Shown: positions 30,584-37,409 of the stretch, piece by piece | Layout of the letters: each line of letters opens with the position of its first letter | How positions within the stretch are numbered: position 1 is the stretch's first letter | Source: an uncultured Emergencia sp. | GTDB lineage: Bacteria > Bacillota > Clostridia > Peptostreptococcales > Anaerovoracaceae | Length of the DNA stretch: 37,409 bases | Assembly (NCBI GenBank): GCA_937997955.1 | Contig: CALLDR010000116.1 | Span: 1 to 37,409 of the forward strand | Direction of reading: 5' to 3' | The notes under the pieces: model-generated | Databases searched by the model: none | Told to the model about the DNA's origin: nothing | The model's input: only the letters and a program-made list of their open reading frames with translations | Position numbers and translations under genes: made by a program

Positions 30584-30732
30584 GGCTGATTTTTTTGGAA
30601 AAATCGCGTTTTGTTGCCGAAACCATGTTATATATTGGAATTATTCCATTTATATACATTGAAATTTTAACAGAATGACTCTGAATGTGAAAAAGCGCGC
30701 AACAATCAAGGTTTTTTTGACAAAAATCAGCC
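30584..30732. repeat. Imperfect terminal inverted repeats around A+T-rich DNA (MITE-like?)
   Basis: GGCTGATTTTT...TTGTTGC at 30584-30617 and its inverse at 30699-30732 agree at 25 of 34 positions. The inner 80 bases are A+T-rich and hold the palindrome TGGAATTATTCCA (30635-30647). No gene is seen between 30421 and 30846. Fold-back RNA or a degraded miniature element are both possible. Confidence 0.4.
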
Positions 30733-30846
30733 GGTTTACTGCCGCGGGATATCGCAGAGCGCGGTGACATGGTGGTGACATTCTTGTATGCATGTGCCGC
30801 GCCAGCGGTGTTCGGATTCCGCAGATGATAAAAGATGCGCGGAAGA

Positions 30847-30875
30847 TTGCATCAGACACCTTAAAATGGTATAAT
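30847..30875 (+). promoter_or_regulatory. Upstream promoter P1 of the 30957 operon
   Basis: TTGCAT (30847-30852), 17 bases, TATAAT (30870-30875). Confidence 0.75.
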
Positions 30876-30892
30876 ATATTTGTGACAAAATA

Positions 30893-30921
30893 TTTACAAA
30901 GAAGAAAAACCAATGTATAAT
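30893..30921 (+). promoter_or_regulatory. Downstream promoter P2 of the 30957 operon
   Basis: TTTACA (30893-30898), 17 bases, TATAAT (30916-30921), 35 bases before the start codon. Two near-consensus promoters 46 bases apart suggest high or doubly controlled expression. Confidence 0.75.
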
Positions 30922-30956
30922 TAGATTAGTTATAAATTGGGGTGAAAGGAATTTAG

Positions 30957-31433
30957 ATGGTTGGAATTTGGGGAACTTATGCAGGGAATCTGTTTATGAC
31001 GATGGTGCTTGCCATGGTACCCGTCATGGAGCTTCGCGGGGCCATACCTATTGGGGTGGCGGCGGGGCTGGACGTCAGAGAAGCGATGCTGGCTTCCATC
31101 GTGGGGAATATGATCCCGGTGCCCTTTATCATTCTCTTTGTCCGAAAGGTCTTCGCGTGGATGCGGACCAAAAGCCAGAGGCTGGACAACCTGGTAGGCA
31201 GGTTTGAGCGAAAGGCGGCCAGACAATCTGAAGTGGTCAAGAAATACGAGTGGTTCGGGCTGGTCATACTGGTGGCGATACCTCTTCCAGGAACTGGAGC
31301 CTGGACAGGCGCCCTGGTAGCTGCTATGCTGGATATGAGGCTGAAGAGAGCCTTCCCCGCGGTTTTGATCGGTGTGATCATAGCGGGGTTCATCGTATCG
31401 TATATTACCTATGGAGCCAGTATGCTGCTTTAA
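30957..31433 (+). CDS. Small multi-drug export family protein
   Basis: A 158-residue membrane protein of the small multi-drug export family (COG2426 / PF06695) with about four or five hydrophobic segments. The two conserved re-entrant-like motifs are present: ELRGAIPIGVAAG (about 25-37) and PLPGTGAWTGALVA (about 110-123), which resemble DedA/VTT-type motifs. The family name comes from one early report, and the true substrate is unknown. AAAGGA precedes ATG 30957, and two strong promoters lie just upstream. Confidence 0.85.
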   Translation: MVGIWGTYAGNLFMTMVLAMVPVMELRGAIPIGVAAGLDVREAMLASIVGNMIPVPFIILFVRKVFAWMRTKSQRLDNLVGRFERKAARQSEVVKKYEWFGLVILVAIPLPGTGAWTGALVAAMLDMRLKRAFPAVLIGVIIAGFIVSYITYGASMLL

Positions 31434-31472
31434 CGGGCGGCGTGCTGCATGGAAAAAGGAGGTTGGAGTATT

Positions 31473-31928
31473 ATGAGTTTTGATTTGTCCTGGTTCAGTA
31501 TGCCGGTATTTTGGCTGATCGCGGCAGTAATTTTAGCAGTGATCGAAGCCTTGACCATGGGTCTTACGACGATATGGTTCGCCGGCGGTGCTGTTGTTGC
31601 GTTGGGAGCGGCCCTGCTGGGGTGCGGCCTGCCTGCACAGATTGTTTTGTTCTTCGTGGTTTCGATCGCCCTTCTGATCGGAACGCGGAAGCTCTTCGTT
31701 GGCAAGCTGCGGACCGGTCAGGAAAAGACCAATCTGGACGCGCTTATAGATAAGGAAGCTTTGGTGACCGCCGAGATCAGACCGATGGAGGTGGGCATCA
31801 TTCGTCTGGGCGGCCAGGAGTGGAGCGCTGTATGCAGACTTGCGGATACAGTGATTCCGGCAGGCGAAACCGTTGTAGTCAAAGAAATTGAAGGGGTAAA
31901 GGCTATCGTCGTCCCAGTCAATCAGTAA
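31473..31928 (+). CDS. NfeD-family membrane protein
   Basis: A 151-residue NfeD-like protein. Two or three helices (about 8-70: PVFWLIAAVILAVIEALTMGLTTIWFAGGAVVAL) are followed by a C-terminal OB-fold (about 85-151, including GIIRLGGQEWSAVC and IPAGETVVVKEIEGVKAIV). Short NfeD proteins partner SPFH/flotillin-like proteins in membrane microdomains, and here such a gene follows 25 bases later. ATG 31473 is chosen because AAGGAGG lies upstream at good spacing. An ATG at 31449 is before that site. Confidence 0.92.
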   Translation: MSFDLSWFSMPVFWLIAAVILAVIEALTMGLTTIWFAGGAVVALGAALLGCGLPAQIVLFFVVSIALLIGTRKLFVGKLRTGQEKTNLDALIDKEALVTAEIRPMEVGIIRLGGQEWSAVCRLADTVIPAGETVVVKEIEGVKAIVVPVNQ

Positions 31929-31953
31929 AGGAACGAGAAAAGGAGATTAAATC

Positions 31954-32862
31954 ATGGATGTAGGAAGCATCATCAGAATCATCGTCATTATCGCCCTGAT
32001 CCTCATTGTGATCGGGCTGATCGTGACCAACATCAGAATCGTGCCGCAGGCGAGAGCGTATGTGATCGAGCGCCTGGGCGCGTACAAGGGAACCTGGCAG
32101 GTAGGTCTGCATTTTAAGATTCCTCTCATCGACAAGATTTCCAGAAAGGTATCTTTGAAGGAGAAGGTCATCGACTTCCCGCCGCAGCCGGTTATCACCA
32201 AGGATAACGTAACCATGGAGATCGACACCGTCGTATACTTCCAGATTACAGATCCGAAGCTGTACACCTACGGCGTGGAAAGCCCGATGGACGCCATCGA
32301 GAATCTGACGGCCACCACCTTGCGTAACATCAGCCGTGAGCACATCAACACCAAGATCAGACTGGTGCTGGACGAGGCCACCGACCCGTGGGGCATCAAG
32401 ATCAACCGTGTAGAAGTAAAGAACATCACGCCGCCGAGAGATATCCAGATGGCTATGGAAAAGCAGATGCGCGCTGAGCGTGAAAGAAGAGAAGCTATTC
32501 TGCGGGCAGAAGGTGAAAAGAAATCCGCTGTCCTCATCGCAGAAGGTAATAAAGAAGCCGTCATTCTGGAAGCGGAAGCCAACAAGGAATCCAAGATCCT
32601 GGAGGCCGAGGCCAAGAAGGAAGCCGCTATCCGCGAAGCGGAAGGTCAGGCAGAGGCCATCCGCATGGTACAGCAGGCGACGGCAGACGGTATCCGCATG
32701 CTGGTAGAGTCCAACCCGAACAAAGAGGTCATCGCCCTCAAGAGCCTGTCCTCCTTTGAAAAGGCGGCGGACGGCCAGGCGACCAAGATCATCATTCCTT
32801 CCGAGATTTCCGGCCTTGCTGGCCTGGCGACCTCGTTGAAGGAGCTGGTGAAGGAGGACTAA
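31954..32862 (+). CDS. SPFH/stomatin-like membrane protein (QmcA type)
   Basis: A 302-residue protein with one N-terminal membrane helix (about 5-28), an SPFH/Band 7 domain (about 30-190, with VPQARAYVIERLGAYKGTWQVGLHFKIPLID and the DPWGIKINRVEVKNITPP signature) and a long coiled coil (about 185-250) of Ala/Glu/Lys repeats (AEANKESKILEAEAKKEAAIREAEGQAEA). It should form ring-like oligomers in the membrane with its NfeD partner, possibly guarding protein quality. In Bacillus an NfeD/flotillin pair sits between yqeY and yqfC; in this window a related pair is here instead. Confidence 0.93.
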   Translation: MDVGSIIRIIVIIALILIVIGLIVTNIRIVPQARAYVIERLGAYKGTWQVGLHFKIPLIDKISRKVSLKEKVIDFPPQPVITKDNVTMEIDTVVYFQITDPKLYTYGVESPMDAIENLTATTLRNISREHINTKIRLVLDEATDPWGIKINRVEVKNITPPRDIQMAMEKQMRAERERREAILRAEGEKKSAVLIAEGNKEAVILEAEANKESKILEAEAKKEAAIREAEGQAEAIRMVQQATADGIRMLVESNPNKEVIALKSLSSFEKAADGQATKIIIPSEISGLAGLATSLKELVKED

Positions 32863-32869
32863 GGCGGCT

Positions 32870-32933
32870 AAACGCTGAGATGATGAAGCGCTGAGATGAT
32901 GAAACGCTGAAGTGATCAAGCGCCGAGGCGCGG
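32870..32933 (+). repeat. 16-bp tandem repeat, 4 units, after the SPFH gene
   Basis: Units AAACGCTGAGATGATG, AAGCGCTGAGATGATG, AAACGCTGAAGTGATC and AAGCGCCGAGGCGCGG follow directly, becoming less similar to the right. The array begins eight bases after the SPFH stop and is non-coding. Confidence 0.9.
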
Positions 32934-32997
32934 AGCACCTGCTGACGTAAATTGTAAATATACGATCTGGACCTATGATTCGGGATCGTGAGAATTG

Positions 32998-33022
32998 AGG
33001 CAGGCCAAATGGCCTGCCTTTT
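32998..33022 (+). terminator. Terminator of the NfeD-SPFH operon
   Basis: AGGCAGGCCA and TGGCCTGCCT form a 10-bp stem with a 2-3 base loop, followed by TTTT. Confidence 0.88.
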
Positions 33023-33092
33023 GCGCGCGCGGGCTTTCGGCTCTGTCAGGCTGGTCCCGCGCACTTTTTTCACCTCCCGCGTCAGCTTCTCG

Positions 33093-33121
33093 TTGCGAAA
33101 TTTGTCTTAAAGGTGTATGAT
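33093..33121 (+). promoter_or_regulatory. Promoter of the DUF554 gene
   Basis: TTGCGA (33093-33098), 17 bases, TATGAT (33116-33121), with the start codon 38 bases further on. Confidence 0.65.
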
Positions 33122-33158
33122 AAGGGTAATTCCAATTAAAACGGTAGGAGTATGAAAC

Positions 33159-33860
33159 ATGATAGGTGTAATTAGCGACGTGCTGGGAATCATCATCGGT
33201 GGGACCATCGGATATCTCGCGAAGAAGATCATTCCGGCAGGCTGGAATGATATTATCTTAAAGGGCTTAGGACTGGCTTCCATCTATATCGGCATCGCCG
33301 GGACTCTGGAAGGGGAGAATTCCCTGATCCTGATCATGTCCATGGTCTTTGGTGCCATGATCGGGGAAGGCTTTCAGCTGGAGCAGCGGTTCAACCGCTT
33401 AGCCAAACGGGTGGAGGAGTACTTTGACCGAAAGGGCGGCAGCTCCAACTTCGCTCAGGGCTTCATCACGGGAAGCCTGATGATGTGCGTCGGAGCGCTG
33501 ATCGTGGTGGGCTCCCTCAACGCCGGACTGAAGGGAGACAACACCCTGCTCTTTACAAAGACGGCCATAGACCTCATCGGCGGCATGATGTTCGCGGCGT
33601 CGCTGGGTATCGGCGTCATCTTCGCCGCGGGACCGGTGCTGGTCATCGAATGCGCCCTGGTGGGGCTGGCCAGCTTTATCGCGCCGGTGCTGACTACCGG
33701 CGTCATCAATGAGATCACCTGCGTAGGGTCCCTTTTGATCGTGGCCATGGGAATTAACCTGATCGCCGACACCAAGCTGAAGATCATGAACTATATGCCC
33801 GGCGTATTTCTGCCGATCATCCTTTGTCCTCTGTACGACTGGGCGGCAGGCCTGTTCTAA
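33159..33860 (+). CDS. DUF554 family membrane protein (YdfK-like)
   Basis: A 233-residue membrane protein with six or seven helices. It matches DUF554/YdfK: a G-x-x-x-N/D-V-L-G-I-I-I-G-G-x-I-G start, KGLGLASIYIGIAGTL, FGAMIGEGFQLEQRFNRL, FITGSLMMCVGALIVVGSLNAGLKGD, and GIGVIFAAGPVLVIE towards the middle, with glycine-rich helices suggesting an internal repeat. It is presumed to be a transporter or channel, and no substrate is established. ATG 33159 is preceded by GGTAGGAG. It is transcribed alone, and a repeat array follows. Confidence 0.88.
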   Translation: MIGVISDVLGIIIGGTIGYLAKKIIPAGWNDIILKGLGLASIYIGIAGTLEGENSLILIMSMVFGAMIGEGFQLEQRFNRLAKRVEEYFDRKGGSSNFAQGFITGSLMMCVGALIVVGSLNAGLKGDNTLLFTKTAIDLIGGMMFAASLGIGVIFAAGPVLVIECALVGLASFIAPVLTTGVINEITCVGSLLIVAMGINLIADTKLKIMNYMPGVFLPIILCPLYDWAAGLF

Positions 33861-33873
33861 GACCCTCCGGCAG

Positions 33874-34008
33874 GACAGCCAGGCTAGCTCGGACAGCCGA
33901 GACCGCATGGACAGCCAGGCTAGCTCGGACGGCCAAGACAGCATGGACAGTCAGGACAGTCGGAACAGCCAAGACGGCATGGACAGCCAGAACAGCCAGG
34001 ACAGCTGG
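33874..34008 (+). repeat. 9-bp tandem repeat, 15 units, with 36-bp higher-order period
   Basis: Fifteen 9-base units related to GACAGCCAG fill most of the gap between the DUF554 gene and the sigma-54 activator. Four units form a 36-base superunit (GACAGCCAG, GCTAGCTCG, GACAGCCGA, GACCGCATG) that is repeated about 3.75 times with drift. One frame is open through the whole array and could run from ATG 33907 to the stop at 34060-34062 (51 codons, Asp/Ser/Gln-rich). There is no ribosome site, so I do not call a gene. No spacers are present, so it is not CRISPR. Confidence 0.92.
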
Positions 34009-34105
34009 GATTGGACGGGACAGCCGCTCCGCGGCAACGCGATCGACAGAGACGGGCTGTGAAAAAACCGGGAGGAATCGCTGACGAACTTTGAGGTGAA
34101 AGAGA

Positions 34106-36184
34106 ATGAAAAAGATCGCCGTCGTTGCGACAGAAAAAGAATATGCGGGCTTTCTACGGCAGAATATAGAGAAATACATGAGCCGGTACGCCGTATTCGT
34201 GGACTATTCCATCAGTGAAGTGGAAAATATGGACGCTCTGGAGGAAGAGTTCGTTCTGGTATCGGCCTTCAATATTTTCCAGCGGGTGCGGGCGAAGATC
34301 AGCGACCATTCGGAGATCATCGTCCTGTCCCTGTCTCTGGGGAAGGAGCAGATGGAACCGCTGAAGGAGATACCCGGCGGGACCCGGGCGCTGCTGGTTA
34401 ATTTTGATAACCGCAGCTGCATGCACACGATTACCTGCCTGTACGACGCCGGACTGCGGGACCTGGATCTGTATCCTTACTACGGCGAAGGGGATTATGA
34501 CAGAACTATCAAAACGGCCATCACGCCCAACGAAGCGCATCTGGTGCCGGAGGGCATCGAAAAGGTCTACAATGTCGGAGAAAGCTCCGTGGACATGAAC
34601 TGCCTGTACAACATCGCCGACAAGCTGGGCGTCTATGAGGAATTCGCGTCCAAGGAGGCCAACGAGGCGCGGAAGGAGTATTACTATCTCAATTCCAGCA
34701 TAGACCGGCTGCTCAACGACAAAGCGAGCATGACCGATAAGCTGAACACGCTGCTCAAGCTGATGAACGAGGGCATCATCATCACGGACACGGCGGGGAA
34801 GATCTATCTGACCAACGAGAAGGCCAACCAGCTGCTGTCGGAGCGGTCGCGGATATTGGTAGGCTTCCATATACAAGATGTGCTGCCGGAGCTGGATGTC
34901 AGCTCCACCAAGGAAAAGCTGATCAAAACGTCGTCGGCCAACCTGATCGCCTCTGCCGTGGAGGTCCGGTCCGCCGAGGAGGTGGCAGGGCATATTATCA
35001 CGGTGACCGATTTTGAAGAGGCGGAGGAAAAGCAGCACGGCATGCGTTCCAAGCTCAGCGAGACCAACCATGCGGCCAGGTATCACTTTGACGACATTCT
35101 GGGAGAGAGCGAGGCCATCTCCCGGGCCGTGGAAAACGCCCGCCAGCTGGCCGCGTCCGAAGGGGCGGTAATGATCACGGGAGAAAGCGGCACGGGCAAG
35201 GAAATGTTCGCCCAGAGTATTCATAACGGCTCCAGCCGCAGGAAATACAACTTTGTGGCCGTCAACTGCGCGGCCATACCCGGTAATTTGCTGGAAAGCG
35301 AGATGTTCGGCTATGAGGAAGGCTCTTTTACCGGAGCGAGGAAGGGCGGTAAGACGGGCTTCTTTGAGCTTGCTCACAGGGGGACTATTTTCCTGGACGA
35401 GATCGGCGAGCTGCCCCTGCAGCTGCAGTCGAAGCTGCTCCGCGTTCTGGAAGAAAAGAAAGTCATGCGGGTAGGCGGCGGAAAGAACATCGATATCGAC
35501 GTGCGCATCATCTCCGCTACCAACAAGGACCTCTTCGCTATGACCCAGAGAGGTGAGTTCCGGGAAGATCTCTATTACCGGCTCAACGTACTGCCTCTGG
35601 CGATTCCGCCGCTGCGGGAGCGGAGGGAGGATATTCTGCCGATCTTCCACGCCCTGTCCGCGGGAATGAATACCCACATGCAGCTGAGCCCGGACGCGGC
35701 AAAGACGCTGCGGGCCTATTCCTGGCGGGGAAATGTCAGGGAGCTGCGCAACGTGACGGAGTTTCTGGCCAGCAAGGGCAAAAAATACATCGAGACCGGC
35801 GATCTGCCGCCCCTTCGGGAGCACCCGGCCTGTGACGGCGGAAGAGAGAGGATTCCGCGGAACCGCGGCGATTCCAATTCCAGCATTATAGATAAATTTA
35901 TCCTCCACGAGGGCAGGGAGATCGAGCTGTATTTCGACGTGCTGCGGGCCCTGAGCGACTCCTACGAAAAGGGAGAGCGCTATGGGCGTCAAAAGCTGAT
36001 GGAGCGGGTCAGCCGGTCGGGCGGCGTCTATACGGAAGGAGAAATACGCAAGGCCCTGTCAAAGCTCTCCGCTTACGGCTTTGTCCGCACGGCGAAGGGG
36101 CGCGGCGGCAGCGCCATCAACGGAGACGGGCTGCGGCTGCTGGACGTTCTGGAGACGTACCGGGAGAAGGGCATCTTCAGATGA
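34106..36184 (+). CDS. Sigma-54-dependent enhancer-binding activator with PAS domain and winged-helix C-terminus
   Basis: A 692-residue activator. Residues 1-180 are a sensory N-terminal domain of unclear class (PrpR_N-like in position), and 205-310 form a PAS domain (LMNEGIIITDTAGKIYLTNEKAN). The AAA+ core spans about 328-560: Walker A GESGTGKE (359-366), the sigma-54-contacting GSFTGA (406-411, the GAFTGA loop with Ser at position 2), Walker B GTIFLDEI (426-433), and SWRGNVREL (539-547). Instead of a Fis-type HTH, residues 600-692 look like a winged helix (LMERVSRSGGVYTEGEIRKALSKL). AGGTG precedes ATG 34106. A perfect sigma-54 promoter and symporter gene follow, its likely target. Confidence 0.9.
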   Translation: MKKIAVVATEKEYAGFLRQNIEKYMSRYAVFVDYSISEVENMDALEEEFVLVSAFNIFQRVRAKISDHSEIIVLSLSLGKEQMEPLKEIPGGTRALLVNFDNRSCMHTITCLYDAGLRDLDLYPYYGEGDYDRTIKTAITPNEAHLVPEGIEKVYNVGESSVDMNCLYNIADKLGVYEEFASKEANEARKEYYYLNSSIDRLLNDKASMTDKLNTLLKLMNEGIIITDTAGKIYLTNEKANQLLSERSRILVGFHIQDVLPELDVSSTKEKLIKTSSANLIASAVEVRSAEEVAGHIITVTDFEEAEEKQHGMRSKLSETNHAARYHFDDILGESEAISRAVENARQLAASEGAVMITGESGTGKEMFAQSIHNGSSRRKYNFVAVNCAAIPGNLLESEMFGYEEGSFTGARKGGKTGFFELAHRGTIFLDEIGELPLQLQSKLLRVLEEKKVMRVGGGKNIDIDVRIISATNKDLFAMTQRGEFREDLYYRLNVLPLAIPPLRERREDILPIFHALSAGMNTHMQLSPDAAKTLRAYSWRGNVRELRNVTEFLASKGKKYIETGDLPPLREHPACDGGRERIPRNRGDSNSSIIDKFILHEGREIELYFDVLRALSDSYEKGERYGRQKLMERVSRSGGVYTEGEIRKALSKLSAYGFVRTAKGRGGSAINGDGLRLLDVLETYREKGIFR

Positions 36185-36210
36185 GAATGAGAACTGAATA
36201 CAGAATCTGA

Positions 36211-36270
36211 AAAAAGCTCTGGAAGGCTCTGGTGCGGACCGCATCAGAATCTGCCGGAGCTTTTCTTTTC
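36211..36270 (+). terminator. Terminator of the activator gene
   Basis: AAAAGCTC (36212-36219) pairs with GAGCTTTT (36257-36264) around an inner CTGGTGCGG/CCGCATCAG stem, followed by CTTTTC. Confidence 0.8.
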
Positions 36271-36345
36271 CTGGGGCTTTTCTCTTCTCGGAGGTATTCT
36301 TTTCCCAGGGCTTTTTTCCGGAGAAGGCGGCAAGAACTTATCGCT

Positions 36346-36374
36346 ATTTTTAGGTAAATCATTAACCTAAAAAT
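36346..36374. repeat. Perfect 10-bp inverted repeat, candidate activator binding site
   Basis: ATTTTTAGGT (36346-36355) and ACCTAAAAAT (36365-36374) are exact inverses with a 9-base spacer, about 90-120 bases upstream of the sigma-54 promoter. A second short palindrome GCACTAGTGC lies at 36393-36402. Both are at enhancer distance. The activator encoded just upstream is the likely binder, but which dyad it uses cannot be told. Confidence 0.55.
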
Positions 36375-36462
36375 GAATTTTTGACGAACCGGGCACTAGT
36401 GCTTTAATGTGAAAAAGGGCTGATTTAGGGGATCGGGAGGAATTTGACGACAGACGGAGGTT

Positions 36463-36479
36463 TTGGCACGAAAATTGCG
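36463..36479 (+). promoter_or_regulatory. Sigma-54 (-24/-12) promoter of the AGCS symporter gene
   Basis: TTGGCACGAAAATTGCG has GG at 36465-36466 and GC at 36477-36478 with ten bases between, a full match to TTGGCACG-N4-TTGC. The start would be near 36490, giving a leader of about 70 bases. Confidence 0.9.
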
Positions 36480-36561
36480 ATTATTTTGAGCATAAACGGA
36501 ATCATGATTGAGTTTTACAGCAAATGCAATTTTTAAGAGTAAGTGAAAGAGAGGAGATACT

Positions 36562-37409
36562 ATGAATATCCTGAACGCAATAGACAGCTTTTTCGCCAAT
36601 ATCGTGCCTATCGGCGATATCCTGTGGGTCTTTCCGCAGAACTTCGCCTGGTACGCCAATATCCCGATCATCGGCAGTATCCCGTTTGCCATATGGCTGC
36701 TGGTCGGCATGGGCGTTTTCTTTACCATCAAAACCAGAGCGGTCCAGTTCCGCTTCTTTAAGAGAGGCTTAAAGACCCTGACCAAAAAGAAAAGAGACGA
36801 CGTAGGCGTCAGCCCGCTGGCGTCCTTCATGCTGAGTACTGCGATGCGTGTCGGTCCCGGCAACATCACCGGCGTCACCGGAGCCGTCGCCGTTGGAGGT
36901 CCGGGAGCCATCTTCTGGATGTGGGTGTCCGCCCTGTTCGGAATGGCAAGCTCCTTCATAGAAGCCACGCTGGCTCAGATCTTTAAAGAAAAAGACGGAG
37001 ATGAGTACGTAGGCGGACTTCCGTACTACGGACAGAAGCTGCTGGGAGACAGAAAGTGGGTCGGTACAGCCCTGGCCGTCATGTTTATCGGCTACGCCAT
37101 GCTGAGTATTCCAATCCAGACCTTCCACGTATTCACGGCGACAGGTACAGCCGTGGGAACCGCTACAGGCGTTCCAACCGAGAGAACTTCCACATTGTAT
37201 TACGTGATCGCCGTCGTGCTGATCATCGGCATCGCCATCGCCGTATTCGGAGGAATCAAGAGGGTTACGGCCGTTACCGATAAGATGGTGCCTGTCATGG
37301 CTGTCATCTACGGACTGATCATCTTGGGCCTGCTGGTCATCAATATCAAACACTTCCCTGGATTTATCAGCGCTGTCGTAGTCGGCGCCTTCCAGCCTGA
37401 CGCTATGTT
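36562..37409 (+). CDS. AGCS-family amino-acid:sodium/proton symporter (partial, runs off the right edge)
   Basis: The first 282 codons of an alanine/glycine:cation symporter (AlsT/AgcS type). The frame is open to the window end. Family features are PIIGSIPFAIWLLVGMGVFFTI, the TRAVQFRFF turn, SPLASFMLSTAMRVGPGNITGVTGAVAVGGPGAIFWMW (the conserved G-N-x-x-G-V and GGPGAIFWMW substrate/ion region), ASSFIEATLAQIFKEKDGDEYVGGLPYYGQ and FGGIKRVTAVTDKMVPVMA. Usual AGCS proteins have Arg-Thr/Gly-T-G-N at MRVGPGNI; here the core is close. The gene has GAGAGGAG before ATG 36562 and lies behind a perfect sigma-54 promoter and a sigma-54 activator gene. Import of alanine, glycine or a related amino acid is expected. 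Confidence 0.92.
   Translation, partial: MNILNAIDSFFANIVPIGDILWVFPQNFAWYANIPIIGSIPFAIWLLVGMGVFFTIKTRAVQFRFFKRGLKTLTKKKRDDVGVSPLASFMLSTAMRVGPGNITGVTGAVAVGGPGAIFWMWVSALFGMASSFIEATLAQIFKEKDGDEYVGGLPYYGQKLLGDRKWVGTALAVMFIGYAMLSIPIQTFHVFTATGTAVGTATGVPTERTSTLYYVIAVVLIIGIAIAVFGGIKRVTAVTDKMVPVMAVIYGLIILGLLVINIKHFPGFISAVVVGAFQPDAM

Noticed and set aside
30369..30662. 97-codon plus-strand ORF after ppdK
   Set aside because: It begins in the ppdK terminator and has no ribosome site or domain.
33874..34008. CRISPR array
   Set aside because: Units are 9 bases and contiguous with no unique spacers, and no cas genes are present. It is a simple tandem repeat.
33824..34084. 86-codon Thr/Ala/Arg repeat protein
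   Set aside because: The frame begins inside the DUF554 gene, has no ribosome site and only reflects the 9-bp repeat read in another frame.
34154..35992. 612-codon open frame on the minus strand
   Set aside because: It is antisense to the well-supported sigma-54 activator, and its sequence shows no protein family features.

Overview
The window looks like a chromosomal segment of an anaerobic, endospore-forming member of the Clostridia. The reasons are the conserved Firmicutes block rpsU-yqeY ... yqfC-yqfD-phoH-ybeY-cdd-era-recO-glyS, the sporulation genes yqfC/yqfD, pyruvate phosphate dikinase, a T-box-controlled trp operon and strong AGGAGG ribosome binding sites. Amino-acid/solute symporters under sigma-54 control fit an amino-acid-fermenting lifestyle, possibly an Anaerovoracaceae-like lineage, but that placement is a guess. 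No rRNA, tRNA, insertion sequence, prophage or CRISPR array was seen.

Layout. 1-3.7 kb: the C-terminal end of a Fis-type (probably sigma-54 activator) regulator, then a textbook -24/-12 promoter with an upstream perfect inverted repeat and a 12-G tract, a 49-aa small membrane protein, a sodium:solute symporter and a cytoplasmic LRR protein. 3.7-10.8 kb (minus): a complete trpEGDCFBA operon behind a tryptophan T-box leader. 10.9-12.2 kb (plus): a low-GC two-gene HTH/nucleotidyltransferase module, probably toxin-antitoxin or abortive infection, with an operator inside its promoter. 12.3-18.1 kb: an ECF sigma/anti-sigma pair with an ECF-type promoter, a uracil/xanthine permease, a LysO-type exporter with a frameshifted small ORF behind it, a threonine aldolase, and two hairpin-rich non-coding regions. 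18.4-30.4 kb (plus): the conserved translation/sporulation/RNA-maturation block ending in glyS and ppdK. A Panacea/DUF4065 regulator with its own operator-covered promoter sits between yqeY and yqfC, where other Firmicutes usually carry an NfeD/flotillin pair. 30.9-33.9 kb: a small-multidrug-export-family protein, NfeD and SPFH proteins, and a DUF554 protein. 34.1-37.4 kb: a sigma-54 activator with an unusual winged-helix C-terminus, then a second perfect -24/-12 promoter and the start of an AGCS amino-acid:cation symporter.

Two themes cross the window. First, sigma-54 promoters with inverted repeats at enhancer distance precede both symporter units, each next to an activator gene. Second, short degenerate tandem repeats recur at gene ends, in linkers and between genes. 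There are 12-bp units in trpE, trpG, the anti-sigma gene and yqfD, 21-bp units in the DUF4342 gene, 6-bp units in the yqfD/phoH overlap, 9-bp units before the activator gene, and 16- and 13-bp units in intergenic DNA. Periods inside genes are all multiples of three, while the 13- and 16-bp arrays are outside genes. This widespread micro-repeat growth is the observation I would follow first.
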